The notes beneath the pieces are model-generated. The model saw only the letters and a program-made list of their open reading frames with translations, searched no databases and was not told where the DNA came from. This document shows positions 16,697 to 28,289 of a stretch of 38,817 nt of DNA, one piece after another. The stretch is taken from contig NZ_JAKCMV010000035.1 of assembly GCF_021440515.1 (NCBI RefSeq), forward strand, positions 1 to 38,817. Direction: 5' to 3'. This DNA is from Enterobacter asburiae (lineage in GTDB: Bacteria; Pseudomonadota; Gammaproteobacteria; Enterobacterales; Enterobacteriaceae). Made by a program: the position numbers and the translations under genes. The first letter of the stretch is position 1. Each line of letters opens with the position of its first letter.

Positions 16697-17703
16697 GCCG
16701 AACAGATAAACAGAAGGGCGTTGCCCTGCTGGTGGTGCTGATCCTGCTGGTCATGATGTCGGCGCTGGCCGCCAAAATCAGCCAGCAGTTTTGCCGGAAC
16801 CTGCAAAAAACGCACTACCAGGTGAGCCAGCAGCAGCTGCGCTGGGCGATACAGGCGCAGGAAAAAGCGGTGAAAGATCTGCTGCAAACCGAGGCCAGCG
16901 GCGACAGCAAAGCCCTTGCGCTGGATGGCGACTGGCATCAGCCGCTGGAAACCCAGGGCGATAACTACACCGTGGTAAGCCAGGTCGAAGATGCGCAGAA
17001 CTGCTTTAACGTGAACAACCTGCTGGCGGCGGATCCCACGCCACAGACGCAGGACGCCACGGCAGTGGTGGAAAAACCGCGTAAAGAGCGCATTGTCGAG
17101 CAGATCCTGACCGACAGCGGCGTAAGCCAGGCCACCGCCGAAGAGGTCTATTTGCAGCTGGTGGATTACCTTGACGGGGACGCCACCACCGCAAAAGAGG
17201 GCGCGGAGAGCGATGCCTATGCAGGCGTTGCCCCGGCGCGCCAGCCTGCGAACCAGATGATGCGCAACATTGCCGAAATCAAGCTTCTGCCCGCCTTCCC
17301 GGCGGAGGCGTACGCCAAAGCGAGCAAGCTGCTGTGCGCGCTGCCGGACGCGGCCAGCAAGATTGACGTCAATACCATTAAGCCCGAACAGGCCGGGGTG
17401 CTGGCGGCGATCTTCCCGGGAAAACTGACGGAAGATGACGCGAAACGCCTGATTGACTCACGCCCCGAGGCGGGCTGGGAAAGCCTGGAAGAATTCAGCA
17501 AGCTGCTGGAACAGAATTTCCCGCAGCTGAAAGATGATTTACCCCTGGTGGCCGAACAGCTGGCCATCAACAGCCGATATTTCCGCGTTGACTATACCGG
17601 CAACACTGACGATTTAACGCTGCTTGTGGTCAGCCAGCTTCAGGTGAATAACGAAGCCGGTGAGATCGTGACGTGGCAGCGTCGTTACCGAATGATTGAA
17701 TAA
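16693..17703 (+). CDS. gspK: Type II secretion minor pseudopilin GspK
   Basis: GspK caps the pseudopilus tip. It has 336 residues, the large size typical of GspK. The cut site is TDKQKG|VALLVVLILLVMM; the usual Glu at +5 is replaced by a hydrophobic residue, a known hallmark of GspK. A large alpha-helical domain follows (about 110-285) with helix-hairpin-helix-like repeats (SKIDVNTIKPEQAGVLAAIF and LTEDDAKRLIDSRP). It overlaps gspJ by four bases; gspL starts 15 bases after its stop. Confidence 0.96.
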   Translation: MSRTDKQKGVALLVVLILLVMMSALAAKISQQFCRNLQKTHYQVSQQQLRWAIQAQEKAVKDLLQTEASGDSKALALDGDWHQPLETQGDNYTVVSQVEDAQNCFNVNNLLAADPTPQTQDATAVVEKPRKERIVEQILTDSGVSQATAEEVYLQLVDYLDGDATTAKEGAESDAYAGVAPARQPANQMMRNIAEIKLLPAFPAEAYAKASKLLCALPDAASKIDVNTIKPEQAGVLAAIFPGKLTEDDAKRLIDSRPEAGWESLEEFSKLLEQNFPQLKDDLPLVAEQLAINSRYFRVDYTGNTDDLTLLVVSQLQVNNEAGEIVTWQRRYRMIE

Positions 17704-17718
17704 CAAAAGTCGATATCT

Positions 17719-18864
17719 ATGAAACAGGTGCTTTTTATTCGTCCCGACAGCCGCGAGGACGGGAAATTATGGTGGTGCGAGTCCGGTAGTCAGCAGGTTG
17801 CCTCGCTGGAGAATATCGCGGGACTCAGCACGCTGGCTGAACATGCTCTGGCGTCGCGGGTTTGCCTGCTGATCCCGGCAAGCGAAACGATCTTCCGTCA
17901 CTTCACGCTGCCGAAAAAGGGCATGGCCTCCCAGACGACGGCCTTCTCCTGGATGGCGGAAGAGACGCTGATTGGCGACGTGGACAACCTTCACTGGACG
18001 GTGCTCAACAAAAAAGGGCGCGAGGTGGACGCCGTGGCGATTGACGCCGGGCGCCTGCGCCAGTGGATCGACCGCTTTGCCGACGCCGGGCTGACCGTGA
18101 TCCAGGCCGTACCCGACGCCTGGCTGCTGCCGGTATCGGCGGGCGGCAGCACCCTGGTCCCGCTTGAAGAGAGCTACTGGCTGCGCCTGTCTCCGGCCTC
18201 GGCGTGTGAGGTGGATAGCACACTGCTGCCGCTGCTGATGCAGAAAACCGGCGAGGGTGAGGTGTGCTGCTACGGCGACGTGCCTGCGGGCATTGAGGTG
18301 GATGAAACGCTTGCGTGGCAGCACCCGCTGGTGCTCATTCAGCCCCAGTGGCAGGCGAGCCGCGTCAATCTGCTGCAAGGCGCGTTCAGCACCCGAGGCG
18401 AGAATAACGGGCTGACGAAAGGGCTGAAGGTGGCGATGGTGGCCGCAGGTCTTCTTTCGCTGGGCCTGCTGATCGGGCCGCGCGGCGCAATGGCGTGGAT
18501 GCTGGTGCAGCAGGAAAACCAGGTTCAGCAGGAGATCATGCAGGTCTACCAGCACCATTTCCCGAGTATGCGCCAGCAGACCAACATCAAATATCACTTC
18601 GGTCAGAACATGAAGAAACAGCCTAAAGGGATTTTCCTGCAAATCGACGAGCTGGAAAAAGCTAAGCAGGCGGTTCCGGCGATGGAAATCAGCCAGGTGG
18701 AATACGATGCGACGCAAAACGCCCTGACCCTCAGCGTCAGCGCGCAGAACCAGCAGGCGCTCCAGGCGTTTGTGAATCAGACCAGCCCAAACTTTGACTT
18801 CACGGTGCAGCCTGTTTCAAAAGAGGCTCCGTTCACCGCCATCGTGACAGGGAAACATAAATGA
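17719..18864 (+). CDS. gspL: Type II secretion inner-membrane protein GspL
   Basis: GspL ties the GspE ATPase to the membrane platform. It has 381 residues: an actin-like cytoplasmic domain (about 1-225, which lacks nucleotide-binding ability in characterised members), one membrane span (about 237-260), and a periplasmic ferredoxin-like domain (about 300-380) that pairs with GspM. The cytoplasmic part includes FRHFTLPKKGMASQTTAF, the region that meets the GspE N-terminus. It overlaps gspM by four bases (ATGA). Confidence 0.94.
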   Translation: MKQVLFIRPDSREDGKLWWCESGSQQVASLENIAGLSTLAEHALASRVCLLIPASETIFRHFTLPKKGMASQTTAFSWMAEETLIGDVDNLHWTVLNKKGREVDAVAIDAGRLRQWIDRFADAGLTVIQAVPDAWLLPVSAGGSTLVPLEESYWLRLSPASACEVDSTLLPLLMQKTGEGEVCCYGDVPAGIEVDETLAWQHPLVLIQPQWQASRVNLLQGAFSTRGENNGLTKGLKVAMVAAGLLSLGLLIGPRGAMAWMLVQQENQVQQEIMQVYQHHFPSMRQQTNIKYHFGQNMKKQPKGIFLQIDELEKAKQAVPAMEISQVEYDATQNALTLSVSAQNQQALQAFVNQTSPNFDFTVQPVSKEAPFTAIVTGKHK

Positions 18865-19346
18865 AAGAGAGAATCGCGCAGCTGAAAGCGCGTTACCAAC
18901 ATTACAGCGCCAGAGAAAAAGTGATTTTAAAAATATGCGCAGCGTCGATGTGCTGCGCGGTAGTTTATTACGCAGGAGTGATCCCTTTGGATAATATGAT
19001 TCAAGGCAGTAAAACAACGCTGGCACGCCAGAAAGAAACGCTGAACTGGATGCGTACGGAAATAGATAAAAATCATCTCCAGATGCTTCGTTTTAAAACG
19101 GATAACCCGCGCAGCGTCATTGAAAATAGCGCCCATGAAATTAATTTATCCCTGACGGACGTGCGTCAGGAGGGGCAGACCCTGTCGTTCGTGGTCGGTC
19201 GCGTTAACGTGTATGAATTAAAAAACTGGCTGCGTGAAATCAACCAGACCTCCGGGGTGCGTCTGCAAAAGATGAACCTTACGCCCGTTGACCATATCAG
19301 CGATGTGAAAGCGGAAATTCAGCTGACCTGGAAGACGTTAGCATGA
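18861..19346 (+). CDS. gspM: Type II secretion inner-membrane protein GspM
   Basis: GspM is a small bitopic protein that stabilises GspL. It has 161 residues: a basic cytoplasmic N-terminus with YQHYSAREKVILK, one membrane span (about 21-42) and a periplasmic ferredoxin-like domain (about 85-160, LRQEGQTL-type strands and LKNWLREINQTSGVRLQKMN). Its 5' half is more AT-rich than neighbouring gsp genes. It overlaps gspL and gspO by four bases each (ATGA). No gspN follows, common in gsp operons of this type. Confidence 0.94.
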   Translation: MKERIAQLKARYQHYSAREKVILKICAASMCCAVVYYAGVIPLDNMIQGSKTTLARQKETLNWMRTEIDKNHLQMLRFKTDNPRSVIENSAHEINLSLTDVRQEGQTLSFVVGRVNVYELKNWLREINQTSGVRLQKMNLTPVDHISDVKAEIQLTWKTLA

Positions 19347-20140
19347 ACACGCTCGCACTGATTCGGGAGGTGTACCCGGTTGGGTTCCCCATGATGAGTG
19401 CGGTGTTAGGTGCGATAACCGGCAGCTTTCTGGGCGTGGTGGCAGAGCGTGTCCCGCCGATGGTGATGGAAGAGGAGGGATGCGGCAACCTGCTTTTTCC
19501 CGGCTCCCACTGCCCGGTGTGTCAGCATTCACTCTCCGCCTGGGAGAACATCCCGCTGCTCAGCTGGCTGGTGCTGCGCGGGCGTTGTCGCCAGTGCCGT
19601 ACGGCTATCCCTCTTCAGGTCTTCCTGATTGAGCTTTTCACCGCGATCTTCTTCGGCATCACCGCCTGGTGCGTGCCGGGCATTGAAACCCTGTTCTCCC
19701 TCTGGCTGCTGGCGGCTTTCCTGCTGCCGCTGGCCATGATTGACTGGAAACACCAGCTCCTGCCCGACTGCCTGACGCAGCCGCTGCTGTGGGCCGGGCT
19801 GCTTATTCACGCGCTGGGCAGCGCGCTGTCGCTTCGCGATGCGCTGTTCGGCGCCGTGGCGGGCTACCTTTCGCTCTGGCTTCTCTACTGGGGCTTTCGC
19901 CTGACCACCGGTCGCGAAGGGCTGGGCTACGGCGATTTTAAGCTGCTGGCGGCGCTGGGCGCCTGGTGCGGCTGGCAGGCATTACCGTCTATCGAATTAA
20001 TTGCTGCCCTTTGCGGCATTATGGGTTATCTGGCATCAGGTAATTTAAATAAAAATAACCAAACTATCTCTTTCGGTCCTTATTTATCTTTGGCAGGCAT
20101 TGTTGTTTTCATTATGCAGGCCTTTGCTGTCACATTCTGA
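19343..20140 (+). CDS. gspO: Prepilin peptidase / N-methyltransferase GspO
   Basis: GspO cuts the leader from pseudopilins GspG-K on the cytoplasmic side and methylates the new N-terminus. It has 265 residues and about eight membrane spans. The zinc-binding cysteines CPVC (57-60) and CRQC (82-85) of the methylase part are present. The two catalytic aspartates are Asp134 (IDWKHQLLPD) and Asp198 (GYGDFK). It ends the gspC-O operon; no clear terminator follows, so read-through into the chitinase region is possible. Confidence 0.96.
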   Translation: MNTLALIREVYPVGFPMMSAVLGAITGSFLGVVAERVPPMVMEEEGCGNLLFPGSHCPVCQHSLSAWENIPLLSWLVLRGRCRQCRTAIPLQVFLIELFTAIFFGITAWCVPGIETLFSLWLLAAFLLPLAMIDWKHQLLPDCLTQPLLWAGLLIHALGSALSLRDALFGAVAGYLSLWLLYWGFRLTTGREGLGYGDFKLLAALGAWCGWQALPSIELIAALCGIMGYLASGNLNKNNQTISFGPYLSLAGIVVFIMQAFAVTF

Positions 20141-20187
20141 ATATTTGGGTCAAGTTTTTTATCGCTTTTTTTCGACAGGGAAATGAA

Positions 20188-20313
20188 ATGAGCGGTGGGA
20201 ACCTTCCATGTAATATTATCGACAGAAGCCAGACGGAATATGATCTTGTGTCTTTAAATGGAGGAATGCCACACGACAAAGGTTTTTATTACGGGTCACA
20301 AAGTATTTTCTAG
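20188..20313 (+). CDS. Possible 41-residue small protein between gspO and the GH18 gene
   Basis: An ATG at 20188, 8 bases after an AGGGA ribosome site, opens a 41-codon frame beginning MSGGNLPCNIIDRS and ending GFYYGSQSIF before TAG. There is no signal peptide or membrane span. The frame starts 47 bases after gspO and ends 83 bases before the chitinase ATG. I recognise no family. It could be a real small protein, a leader peptide, or chance; coding evidence is only the start context. Confidence 0.3.
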   Translation: MSGGNLPCNIIDRSQTEYDLVSLNGGMPHDKGFYYGSQSIF

Positions 20314-20318
20314 ATTGA

Positions 20319-23072
<2,754 letters not shown>

Positions 23073-23112
23073 TCTTCTGAACCTTTACGGGTGTGATATC
23101 CGCCCGTAATCC

Positions 23113-23142
23113 TTGACCGCACCCCGCTTCGGGTGCGGTCAA
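23113..23142 (+). other. Very stable hairpin after the GH18 gene, no U-tract
   Basis: TTGACCGCACCC and GGGTGCGGTCAA form a perfect 12-bp stem with loop CGCTTC, 40 bases after the chitinase stop. It is followed by TAACTAAAAAAAG, not T, so it is not a standard intrinsic terminator. It could mark the 3' end of the chitinase mRNA by Rho-dependent trimming or lower expression of the next gene. Confidence 0.6.
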
Positions 23143-23207
23143 TAACTAAAAAAAGAACGGTAGTGCGCAAGGAGAGAATGGGATAAATCAGTTAGCAGGT
23201 ATATTAA

Positions 23208-23651
23208 ATGAAACGCCTCATCTTTTTATTATTAATTATTAGCCAAAGTGCGATGGCAAACTGCTGGGATAAAGCCGCGCATTATTACCATATCGATCCT
23301 TACCTGTTATTTGCAATTGCAAAGGTGGAATCGGGCATGAATCCCCACGCGGTGGGCTGGAATCACGATGGTTCACGCGATGTCGGGTTAATGCAAATTA
23401 ACAGCTCCCACTTTAGTGAATTAGAACGCCACGGTATTGATGAATATCGCTTAATGACCGAACCCTGCACCTCCATTATGGTCGGCGCATCAATATTATC
23501 CAATATGATAAAAGTCTATGGCTATAACTGGGAGGCGGTCGGGGCCTATAACGCCGGACTGAAAAAAGAGAATTATCCGCAGCGTATGGTGTATGCCCAT
23601 AAGGTGTGGACGAAGTACCAGCAAATTAAATCACGGCAGGCTTACGAATAG
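23208..23651 (+). CDS. IagB/VirB1-like lytic transglycosylase
   Basis: A small (147 residue) secreted lysozyme-fold enzyme that cuts the MurNAc-GlcNAc bond of peptidoglycan. The signal peptide is MKRLIFLLLIISQSAMA (cut at 17). The SLT domain follows directly, with catalytic Glu41 in AKVESGMNP, the GLMQINSSHF motif and the AVGAYNAG motif. Two cysteines (19 and about 87) can form the disulfide usual in IagB-type enzymes. Family members serve secretion systems or pili by locally opening the cell wall. Here it lies between the two chitinase genes, suggesting it helps the gsp machine cross peptidoglycan. The start has a modest AGGT ribosome site 9 bases upstream. Confidence 0.9.
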   Translation: MKRLIFLLLIISQSAMANCWDKAAHYYHIDPYLLFAIAKVESGMNPHAVGWNHDGSRDVGLMQINSSHFSELERHGIDEYRLMTEPCTSIMVGASILSNMIKVYGYNWEAVGAYNAGLKKENYPQRMVYAHKVWTKYQQIKSRQAYE

Positions 23652-23666
23652 TGATTTTTATTTTTT

Positions 23667-23747
23667 GAAGAGTACCAGGAGGTGTTCTTCAGAAAGTGAA
23701 AAAAGAACCGCTTTCTCAGGTTTATGTATTAAAGGAATAATACATAA
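23667..23747 (+). promoter_or_regulatory. Three consecutive leader stem-loops, two with GGA loops, before the GH19 gene
   Basis: SL1 (23667-23690): GAAGAGTACC pairs fully with GGTGTTCTTC (two G-U pairs) around loop AGGA. SL2 (23691-23716): AGAAAGTG with CGCTTTCT (one G-U) around AAAAAAGAAC. SL3 (23722-23747): TTATGTATTA with TAATACATAA, perfect, around AAGGAA. SL1 bases 23672-23683 (GTACCAGGAGGT) match the CsrA SELEX consensus RUACARGGAUGU at 10 of 12. The Shine-Dalgarno (CAGGAT, 23781-23786) adds another GGA. This strongly resembles a CsrA/RsmA-regulated leader. SL3 is also a perfect DNA dyad and might instead be an operator. Confidence 0.6.
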
Positions 23748-23794
23748 GCCGGGAATGCATTAACCATTGTTGCTTATAAACAGGATTATTTGAA

Positions 23795-25636
23795 ATGACG
23801 AAAAGGACATTGCTGAGCATTCTCGTAGCGGGGGCATGTGTTGCACCGTTTATGGCTCAGGCTGCGACGTTGCAGGCGACCAGCAGCGAACCTTACACCA
23901 TGAAAGCCAGCGATCTGGCGAAAAAGGAACAAGAGCTTACCAATTTCCCGCTGATGAAATCGGTAAAAGACACGATCCGCACGCTGGACAACGCCGCCGT
24001 TGAGCAGATCGAGCCAGGTAAAGCCTCTAACCCGGATAACGTGAAGCGCGTTGAAGGCATCCTGAAAGAGAGCGACTGGGAATATCTGTTCCCGCTGCGC
24101 GCGAAAGACTATAGCTACAGCAACTTCCTGAAGGCGGTGGGTAAATTCCCGGCGCTGTGCGACACCTATAAAGACGGCCGCAACAGCGAAGCGATTTGCC
24201 GTAAAGAGCTGGCAACCATGTTTGCCCACTTTGCGCAGGAAACCGGCGGCCACGAAAGCTGGCGTCCGGAAGCCGAATGGCGTCAGGCGCTGGTCTATAT
24301 CCGCGAAATGGGCTGGAGCGAAGGCCAGAAGGGCGGCTATAACGGCGAATGTAACCCAAGCGTATGGCAGGGTCAGACCTGGCCTTGCGGCAAGGACAAA
24401 GACGGCGATTTCCTGAGCTACTTCGGTCGCGGCGCTAAGCAGTTGTCCTACAACTACAACTACGGCCCGTTCTCTGAAGCCATGTTCGGCGACGTAAAAG
24501 TGCTGCTCGAAAAACCCGAGCTGGTGGCTGACACCTGGCTGAACCTGGCGAGTGCAATCTTCTTCTTCGCCTATCCACAGCCGCCAAAACCAAGCATGTT
24601 GCAGGTTATCGACGGTACATGGCAGCCAAACGATCACGATAAAGCGAACGGCCTGGTCCCTGGCTTCGGCGTGACCACCCAGATCATCAACGGCGGCGTT
24701 GAGTGCGGCGGCCCGACTGAAATTGCCCAGTCTCAGAACCGTATCAAGTACTACAAAGAGTTCGCCAACTACCTGAAAGTGCCTGTTCCGGCTGACGAAG
24801 TGCTTGGCTGCGCCAACATGAAACAGTTCGATGAAGGCGGCGCCGGCTCCCTGAAAATTTACTGGGAACAGGACTGGGGATGGAGCGGTGATACGCCAGA
24901 CGGTAAGACCTACTCTTGCCAGCTGGTGGGCTACCAGACGCCATTCAGCGCCTTTAAAGAGGGTGACTACACCAAGTGCGTTCAGAAGTTCTATAACGTG
25001 AACATCGTGAACGATGACGGTTCAGCGACGACCCCGGATGAAACCCCGGTCACGCCAACCCCAACGCCTTCTGAAGATGAAACGCCGGTCACGCCAACGC
25101 CTGACGAAACGCCGACCCCGGTACCGGACGAAACGCCAGCCGTGGTTAACCATGCGCCAGTGGCACAGATCGCCGGTCCAATCGGTGCGGTAGAAGCCGG
25201 TGCGCAGGTTTCCCTGAGCGCGGAAGGCTCTACTGACGAAGACGGCAACAAGCTGACCTACACCTGGCGTTCCCAGGACGGCCATACCGTGGCGGGCGAA
25301 GATAAAGCGGTTGTCAGCTTCAACGCGCCAGAATCTGCGACTGCACAGCAGTATGAAATCAGCCTGACCGTTAGCGATGGCGAACTGAGCAGCACCACCA
25401 CCTACCTGCTGAACGTGAAAGCGAAAGCGGCGACCCCATCTCAGGATGAAGGCACCTCTGGCAACTACGCGGCATGGAGTGCGAACAGCAAGTACAACGC
25501 GGGCGATATCGTGAACAACCACGGTAAACTGTTCCAGTGCAAACCGTTCCCATACAGCGGCTGGTGTAACAATGCCCCGGCATACTATGAACCAGGTGCA
25601 GGCCTGGCATGGGCTGACGCCTGGACGGCATTATAA
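23795..25636 (+). CDS. Secreted GH19 chitinase with PKD-like and CBM5/12 modules
   Basis: A second, unrelated chitinase fold (inverting GH19). It has 613 residues; signal peptide [16 protein letters not shown]... cut near MAQA (23). The GH19 domain (about 85-400) shows [10 protein letters not shown] with probable catalytic Glu149 and the family signature [16 protein letters not shown] (about 209-224), plus [11 protein letters not shown] and [13 protein letters not shown]. It is followed by a repetitive Thr-Pro linker ([11 protein letters not shown] units, about 410-450), a PKD-like domain starting NHAPV (about 451-545), and a C-terminal CBM5/12 domain (about 556-613) starting [14 protein letters not shown]. 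The last two modules resemble those of the GH18 enzyme. The ribosome site is CAGGA 9 bases upstream. Like the GH18 enzyme it is probably T2SS cargo (inference). Confidence 0.95.
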   Translation: MTKRTLLSILVAGACVAPFMAQAATLQATSSEPYTMKASDLAKKEQELTNFPLMKSVKDTIRTLDNAAVEQIEPGKASNPDNVKRVEGILKESDWEYLFPLRAKDYSYSNFLKAVGKFPALCDTYKDGRNSEAICRKELATMFAHFAQETGGHESWRPEAEWRQALVYIREMGWSEGQKGGYNGECNPSVWQGQTWPCGKDKDGDFLSYFGRGAKQLSYNYNYGPFSEAMFGDVKVLLEKPELVADTWLNLASAIFFFAYPQPPKPSMLQVIDGTWQPNDHDKANGLVPGFGVTTQIINGGVECGGPTEIAQSQNRIKYYKEFANYLKVPVPADEVLGCANMKQFDEGGAGSLKIYWEQDWGWSGDTPDGKTYSCQLVGYQTPFSAFKEGDYTKCVQKFYNVNIVNDDGSATTPDETPVTPTPTPSEDETPVTPTPDETPTPVPDETPAVVNHAPVAQIAGPIGAVEAGAQVSLSAEGSTDEDGNKLTYTWRSQDGHTVAGEDKAVVSFNAPESATAQQYEISLTVSDGELSSTTTYLLNVKAKAATPSQDEGTSGNYAAWSANSKYNAGDIVNNHGKLFQCKPFPYSGWCNNAPAYYEPGAGLAWADAWTAL

Positions 25637-25641
25637 AAAGC

Positions 25642-25668
25642 AAACGGCAACCTTCGGGTTGCCGTTTT
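25642..25668 (+). terminator. Rho-independent terminator of the GH19 gene
   Basis: AACGGCAACC - TTCG - GGTTGCCGTT followed by TT: a perfect 10-bp stem with UUCG tetraloop starting 7 bases after the stop. It closes the secretion block. Confidence 0.92.
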
Positions 25669-25678
25669 AGTGTTTGTT

Positions 25679-25720
25679 CCCTCTCCCCGTGGGAGAGGGT
25701 CAGGGTGAGGGCATCAGGCC
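25679..25720. repeat. Small palindromic intergenic repeat
   Basis: CCCTCTCCCCGTGGGAGAGGG hairpin followed by TCAGGGTGAGGGCATCAG. This is a repeat type familiar from enterobacterial intergenic regions; a related palindrome occurs at 35529-35550. It marks the boundary between the GH19 terminator and the convergent ybjS 3' end. Confidence 0.7.
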
Positions 25721-25732
25721 GCACCCGTCTGA

Positions 25733-26746
25733 TTATCGATGCAATTTCCCGTGATCCCGCAACCACGCTGCCGTGCGCACAATCCCGTCGTCGAGCGTCA
25801 CAATCGGTTTATACCCCAGCTCATTTTCCGCGCGTGAAATATCCAGCGTAAAATCAAAGTTAAGCTTCGATACCCCGTAGTGCGTCAGCGCAGGCTCTTT
25901 GGCCGATTTGTTGCCAAAGCGCTCCATGCTGCGGGCGATCATATCCAGCATCGGATACGGCACGGAGCGAATGCGGCACTGGATCTGCAACTCGTCAATC
26001 AGCCGCTGCACAATGCTGCGCAGGGTGCAGGGTTCACCGTTGGTAATGTTATAGGCGCGCCCGGAAACCAGATGGTCGCAGTCGGCCTGGCTTGCCAGCC
26101 ACATGGCGTGAACCGCGTTCTCGTAATAGGTCATATCCACCAGCGCATCGCCGCCGCGCGGCAGCAGCACGCTTTTGTAGTGGTGCATCATCTGCGCCAG
26201 GCGCGGGATAAATACCTTGTCGTGCGGCCCGAACAGGCTCTGCGGGCGCAGGACGGTAAAGCGCGTGTGCGGGTTGGACTGCGCGAGCAGATCGATCACC
26301 TCTTCGCTGGCGGCTTTGCTGCGGGCAAACTCACAGGCAAACCGCGCCGGGCGGAAATCTTCCTGAATATCACGATGGTGGTGATAATCGAAATAGAGCG
26401 AAGGGGAGGAGATATGAATAAAGTTGCGCACGCCCCAGGCGACGGCCCACTCCCCCAGACGGCGGGTGGCGCGGACGTTTGCCAGATCAAACGCTTCCTG
26501 AGTACCCCACGGGGAGGTAAAACTGGAGCAGTGCCACAGCGTATCGATTCCGGCGAGCATCACTTTTGCCTGCGAGGAGACCAGCTCGGTCAGGTCGGCA
26601 TGGACAAACTCTGCGCCCATTTTTTGCAGCAGTTTACCCATCGCCTCGTTGCGACCGGTAGCCCTGACGCTAATGCCTTTGTTGCGCAGAAACTCGACCG
26701 CGTTTCGGCCCAAGCCGCTGGTCGCACCGGTAACCAGTACCTTCAT
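25733..26746 (-). CDS. ybjS: NAD(P)-dependent sugar-epimerase-like oxidoreductase YbjS
   Basis: An extended short-chain dehydrogenase with an N-terminal Rossmann fold ([14 protein letters not shown], residues 7-20). It has 337 residues as in E. coli YbjS. Family features include SSPSLYFD and a Lys in [10 protein letters not shown]; the usual active-site YxxxK is not clean (FARSK), so the catalytic mechanism is uncertain. Substrate is unknown. It is transcribed toward the secretion block, convergent with the GH19 gene. In E. coli amiD is its direct neighbour. Confidence 0.93.
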   Translation of the reverse strand: MKVLVTGATSGLGRNAVEFLRNKGISVRATGRNEAMGKLLQKMGAEFVHADLTELVSSQAKVMLAGIDTLWHCSSFTSPWGTQEAFDLANVRATRRLGEWAVAWGVRNFIHISSPSLYFDYHHHRDIQEDFRPARFACEFARSKAASEEVIDLLAQSNPHTRFTVLRPQSLFGPHDKVFIPRLAQMMHHYKSVLLPRGGDALVDMTYYENAVHAMWLASQADCDHLVSGRAYNITNGEPCTLRSIVQRLIDELQIQCRIRSVPYPMLDMIARSMERFGNKSAKEPALTHYGVSKLNFDFTLDISRAENELGYKPIVTLDDGIVRTAAWLRDHGKLHR

Positions 26747-26839
26747 ATCGATCCACTGTGTTGAAAAAGAATTTCGTGCGCATTCTTCCGTGAATTACGC
26801 GCTTATGCAATGGGAAAGGTGAAAGAATAAGAGTTTTAT

Positions 26840-28276
26840 TTAGAACTTATTTTCATGTTGTTCAGCAAGCTGCGCGATGCGTTTTGCCATCCCGCGGAAG
26901 ATAAACAGGTGCGCGGGGATCATAAATAGCCAGTAGAACAGACCCGGCATTCCGTGCGGATGCCACCACGCGCGAACGTCCAGCTCCCGGTGGTCACCCT
27001 TGTCTTTCAGCGTAAAACAGAGCCGCCCCAGCCCCGGCGCTTTCATGCCAAACAGCAGCGCCAGCTGCTTTTGCGGCTCCACGATAATCACCTTCCAGCT
27101 GTCGACGCTATCGCCCACCTTCAGGTAAGGATGCGCAGGACGACCTTTCGCAAGCCGATGCCCCACCAGCAGATCCATCGTGCCGCGCGTCTGCCAGAGG
27201 ATATTGCCAAAGAAGTAACGCTCTTTGCCGCCGATCTGGTTCACCACGTCCCATAACGACTCAAGGCTTGCCTGCGTTTTAACGGTGCAGCCCGCCTGCT
27301 TCGGGTAATAGCCGTATTCCGGACGCCAGCGGGCAAACGCCTGCGCGTCATAGCCCCAGTCGCTGGAGTTCACCAGCTTCTCCTCTTCTTTGAGCGTCTG
27401 GCGTACCGCATCGTCAAAGCGGATCAGCGGCTGCGGGATCAGCGCGCGCAGCTCGCGATCGTCGGCCAGCAGATCGTGCTTCAGCCCCTGGATCAGCGCC
27501 TTCGCGGTGGTCGGCGGCACGGAGGTAATCACGTTCAAAAACCACACCGAGATCCAGCGGGTGGGGAAGGGGACGGGGAGCAGCCAGCGTCGACGCCCGC
27601 TCACCCGCATAAAATGTTCAAACTGCTCCTGATAGCTCAGCACCTCCGGGCCCGCCGCCTCCAGCACGCGATGCTCTTCAGCCGGATGATTCAGCAGCTC
27701 CACCAGATAGTGCAGCAGGTTTTCCAGCGCAATCGGCGTGGTGCGCGAACGCACCCAGCGCGGCGGGGTGAGCACCGGCAGGTTGTAGACCATATCGCGC
27801 ATCACCTCGAAGGCGGCAGAGCCCGCGCCGACGATAATCCCGGCACGCAGTTCGGTGACGGGAATATTGGCGGTACGCAGGGTTTCTGCGGTCAGCTGGC
27901 GCGCGCGCAGATGGTCAGACTGTTCGTGCTCGGGAGCCTGTAGCGAGCTTAGAAAGATCACCTGCTTCACCGGGGAGTGCAGCAGGGCGTCACGCACGTT
28001 CATCGCCACCTGACGCTCGTGGGCGATAAAATCGCCGCCTTCGCCCATGCTGTGAACCAGGTAGTAAAGCGTATCCACCCCGTCCAGCAGCGCGGATAAA
28101 CGCTGCGGCCAGTTGAGATCCACGCTGTGGCAGGTGACGTTGGGAAGCTCCAGCTTTTGCAGACGCTCAACGCTGCGTGCCGCCGCCAGAACCTGATGCC
28201 CGCGCTGGCTGAGCGCCGTTGTCAGGTGCTGACCAATATACCCGCTGGCGCCAAGCACCAGAATTCGTTGCGGCAC
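26840..28276 (-). CDS. ybjT: NAD(P)-binding protein YbjT (DUF2867 family)
   Basis: A 478-residue protein (E. coli YbjT is about 476). The start is the GTG at 28276 (then [17 protein letters not shown]), placed 4 bases after a strong AAGGAGCG ribosome site; the in-frame ATG at 28333 lies inside ltaE and would add 19 unrelated residues. The N-terminal half is an atypical SDR Rossmann domain (GASGYIG); the C-terminal part (about 330-470) is a DUF2867/SRPBCC-like domain ending in a hydrophobic stretch ([19 protein letters not shown]), possibly membrane-associated. Function is unknown. It lies 13 bases downstream of ltaE, so co-transcription with poxB-ltaE is likely. Confidence 0.93.
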   Translation of the reverse strand: MPQRILVLGASGYIGQHLTTALSQRGHQVLAAARSVERLQKLELPNVTCHSVDLNWPQRLSALLDGVDTLYYLVHSMGEGGDFIAHERQVAMNVRDALLHSPVKQVIFLSSLQAPEHEQSDHLRARQLTAETLRTANIPVTELRAGIIVGAGSAAFEVMRDMVYNLPVLTPPRWVRSRTTPIALENLLHYLVELLNHPAEEHRVLEAAGPEVLSYQEQFEHFMRVSGRRRWLLPVPFPTRWISVWFLNVITSVPPTTAKALIQGLKHDLLADDRELRALIPQPLIRFDDAVRQTLKEEEKLVNSSDWGYDAQAFARWRPEYGYYPKQAGCTVKTQASLESLWDVVNQIGGKERYFFGNILWQTRGTMDLLVGHRLAKGRPAHPYLKVGDSVDSWKVIIVEPQKQLALLFGMKAPGLGRLCFTLKDKGDHRELDVRAWWHPHGMPGLFYWLFMIPAHLFIFRGMAKRIAQLAEQHENKF

Positions 28277-28289
28277 GTTACGCTCCTTA

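Noticed and set aside
25033..25140. Repetitive stretch in the GH19 gene as a DNA repeat element
   Set aside because: It is in frame and encodes the Thr-Pro-Asp-Glu linker between catalytic and accessory domains.
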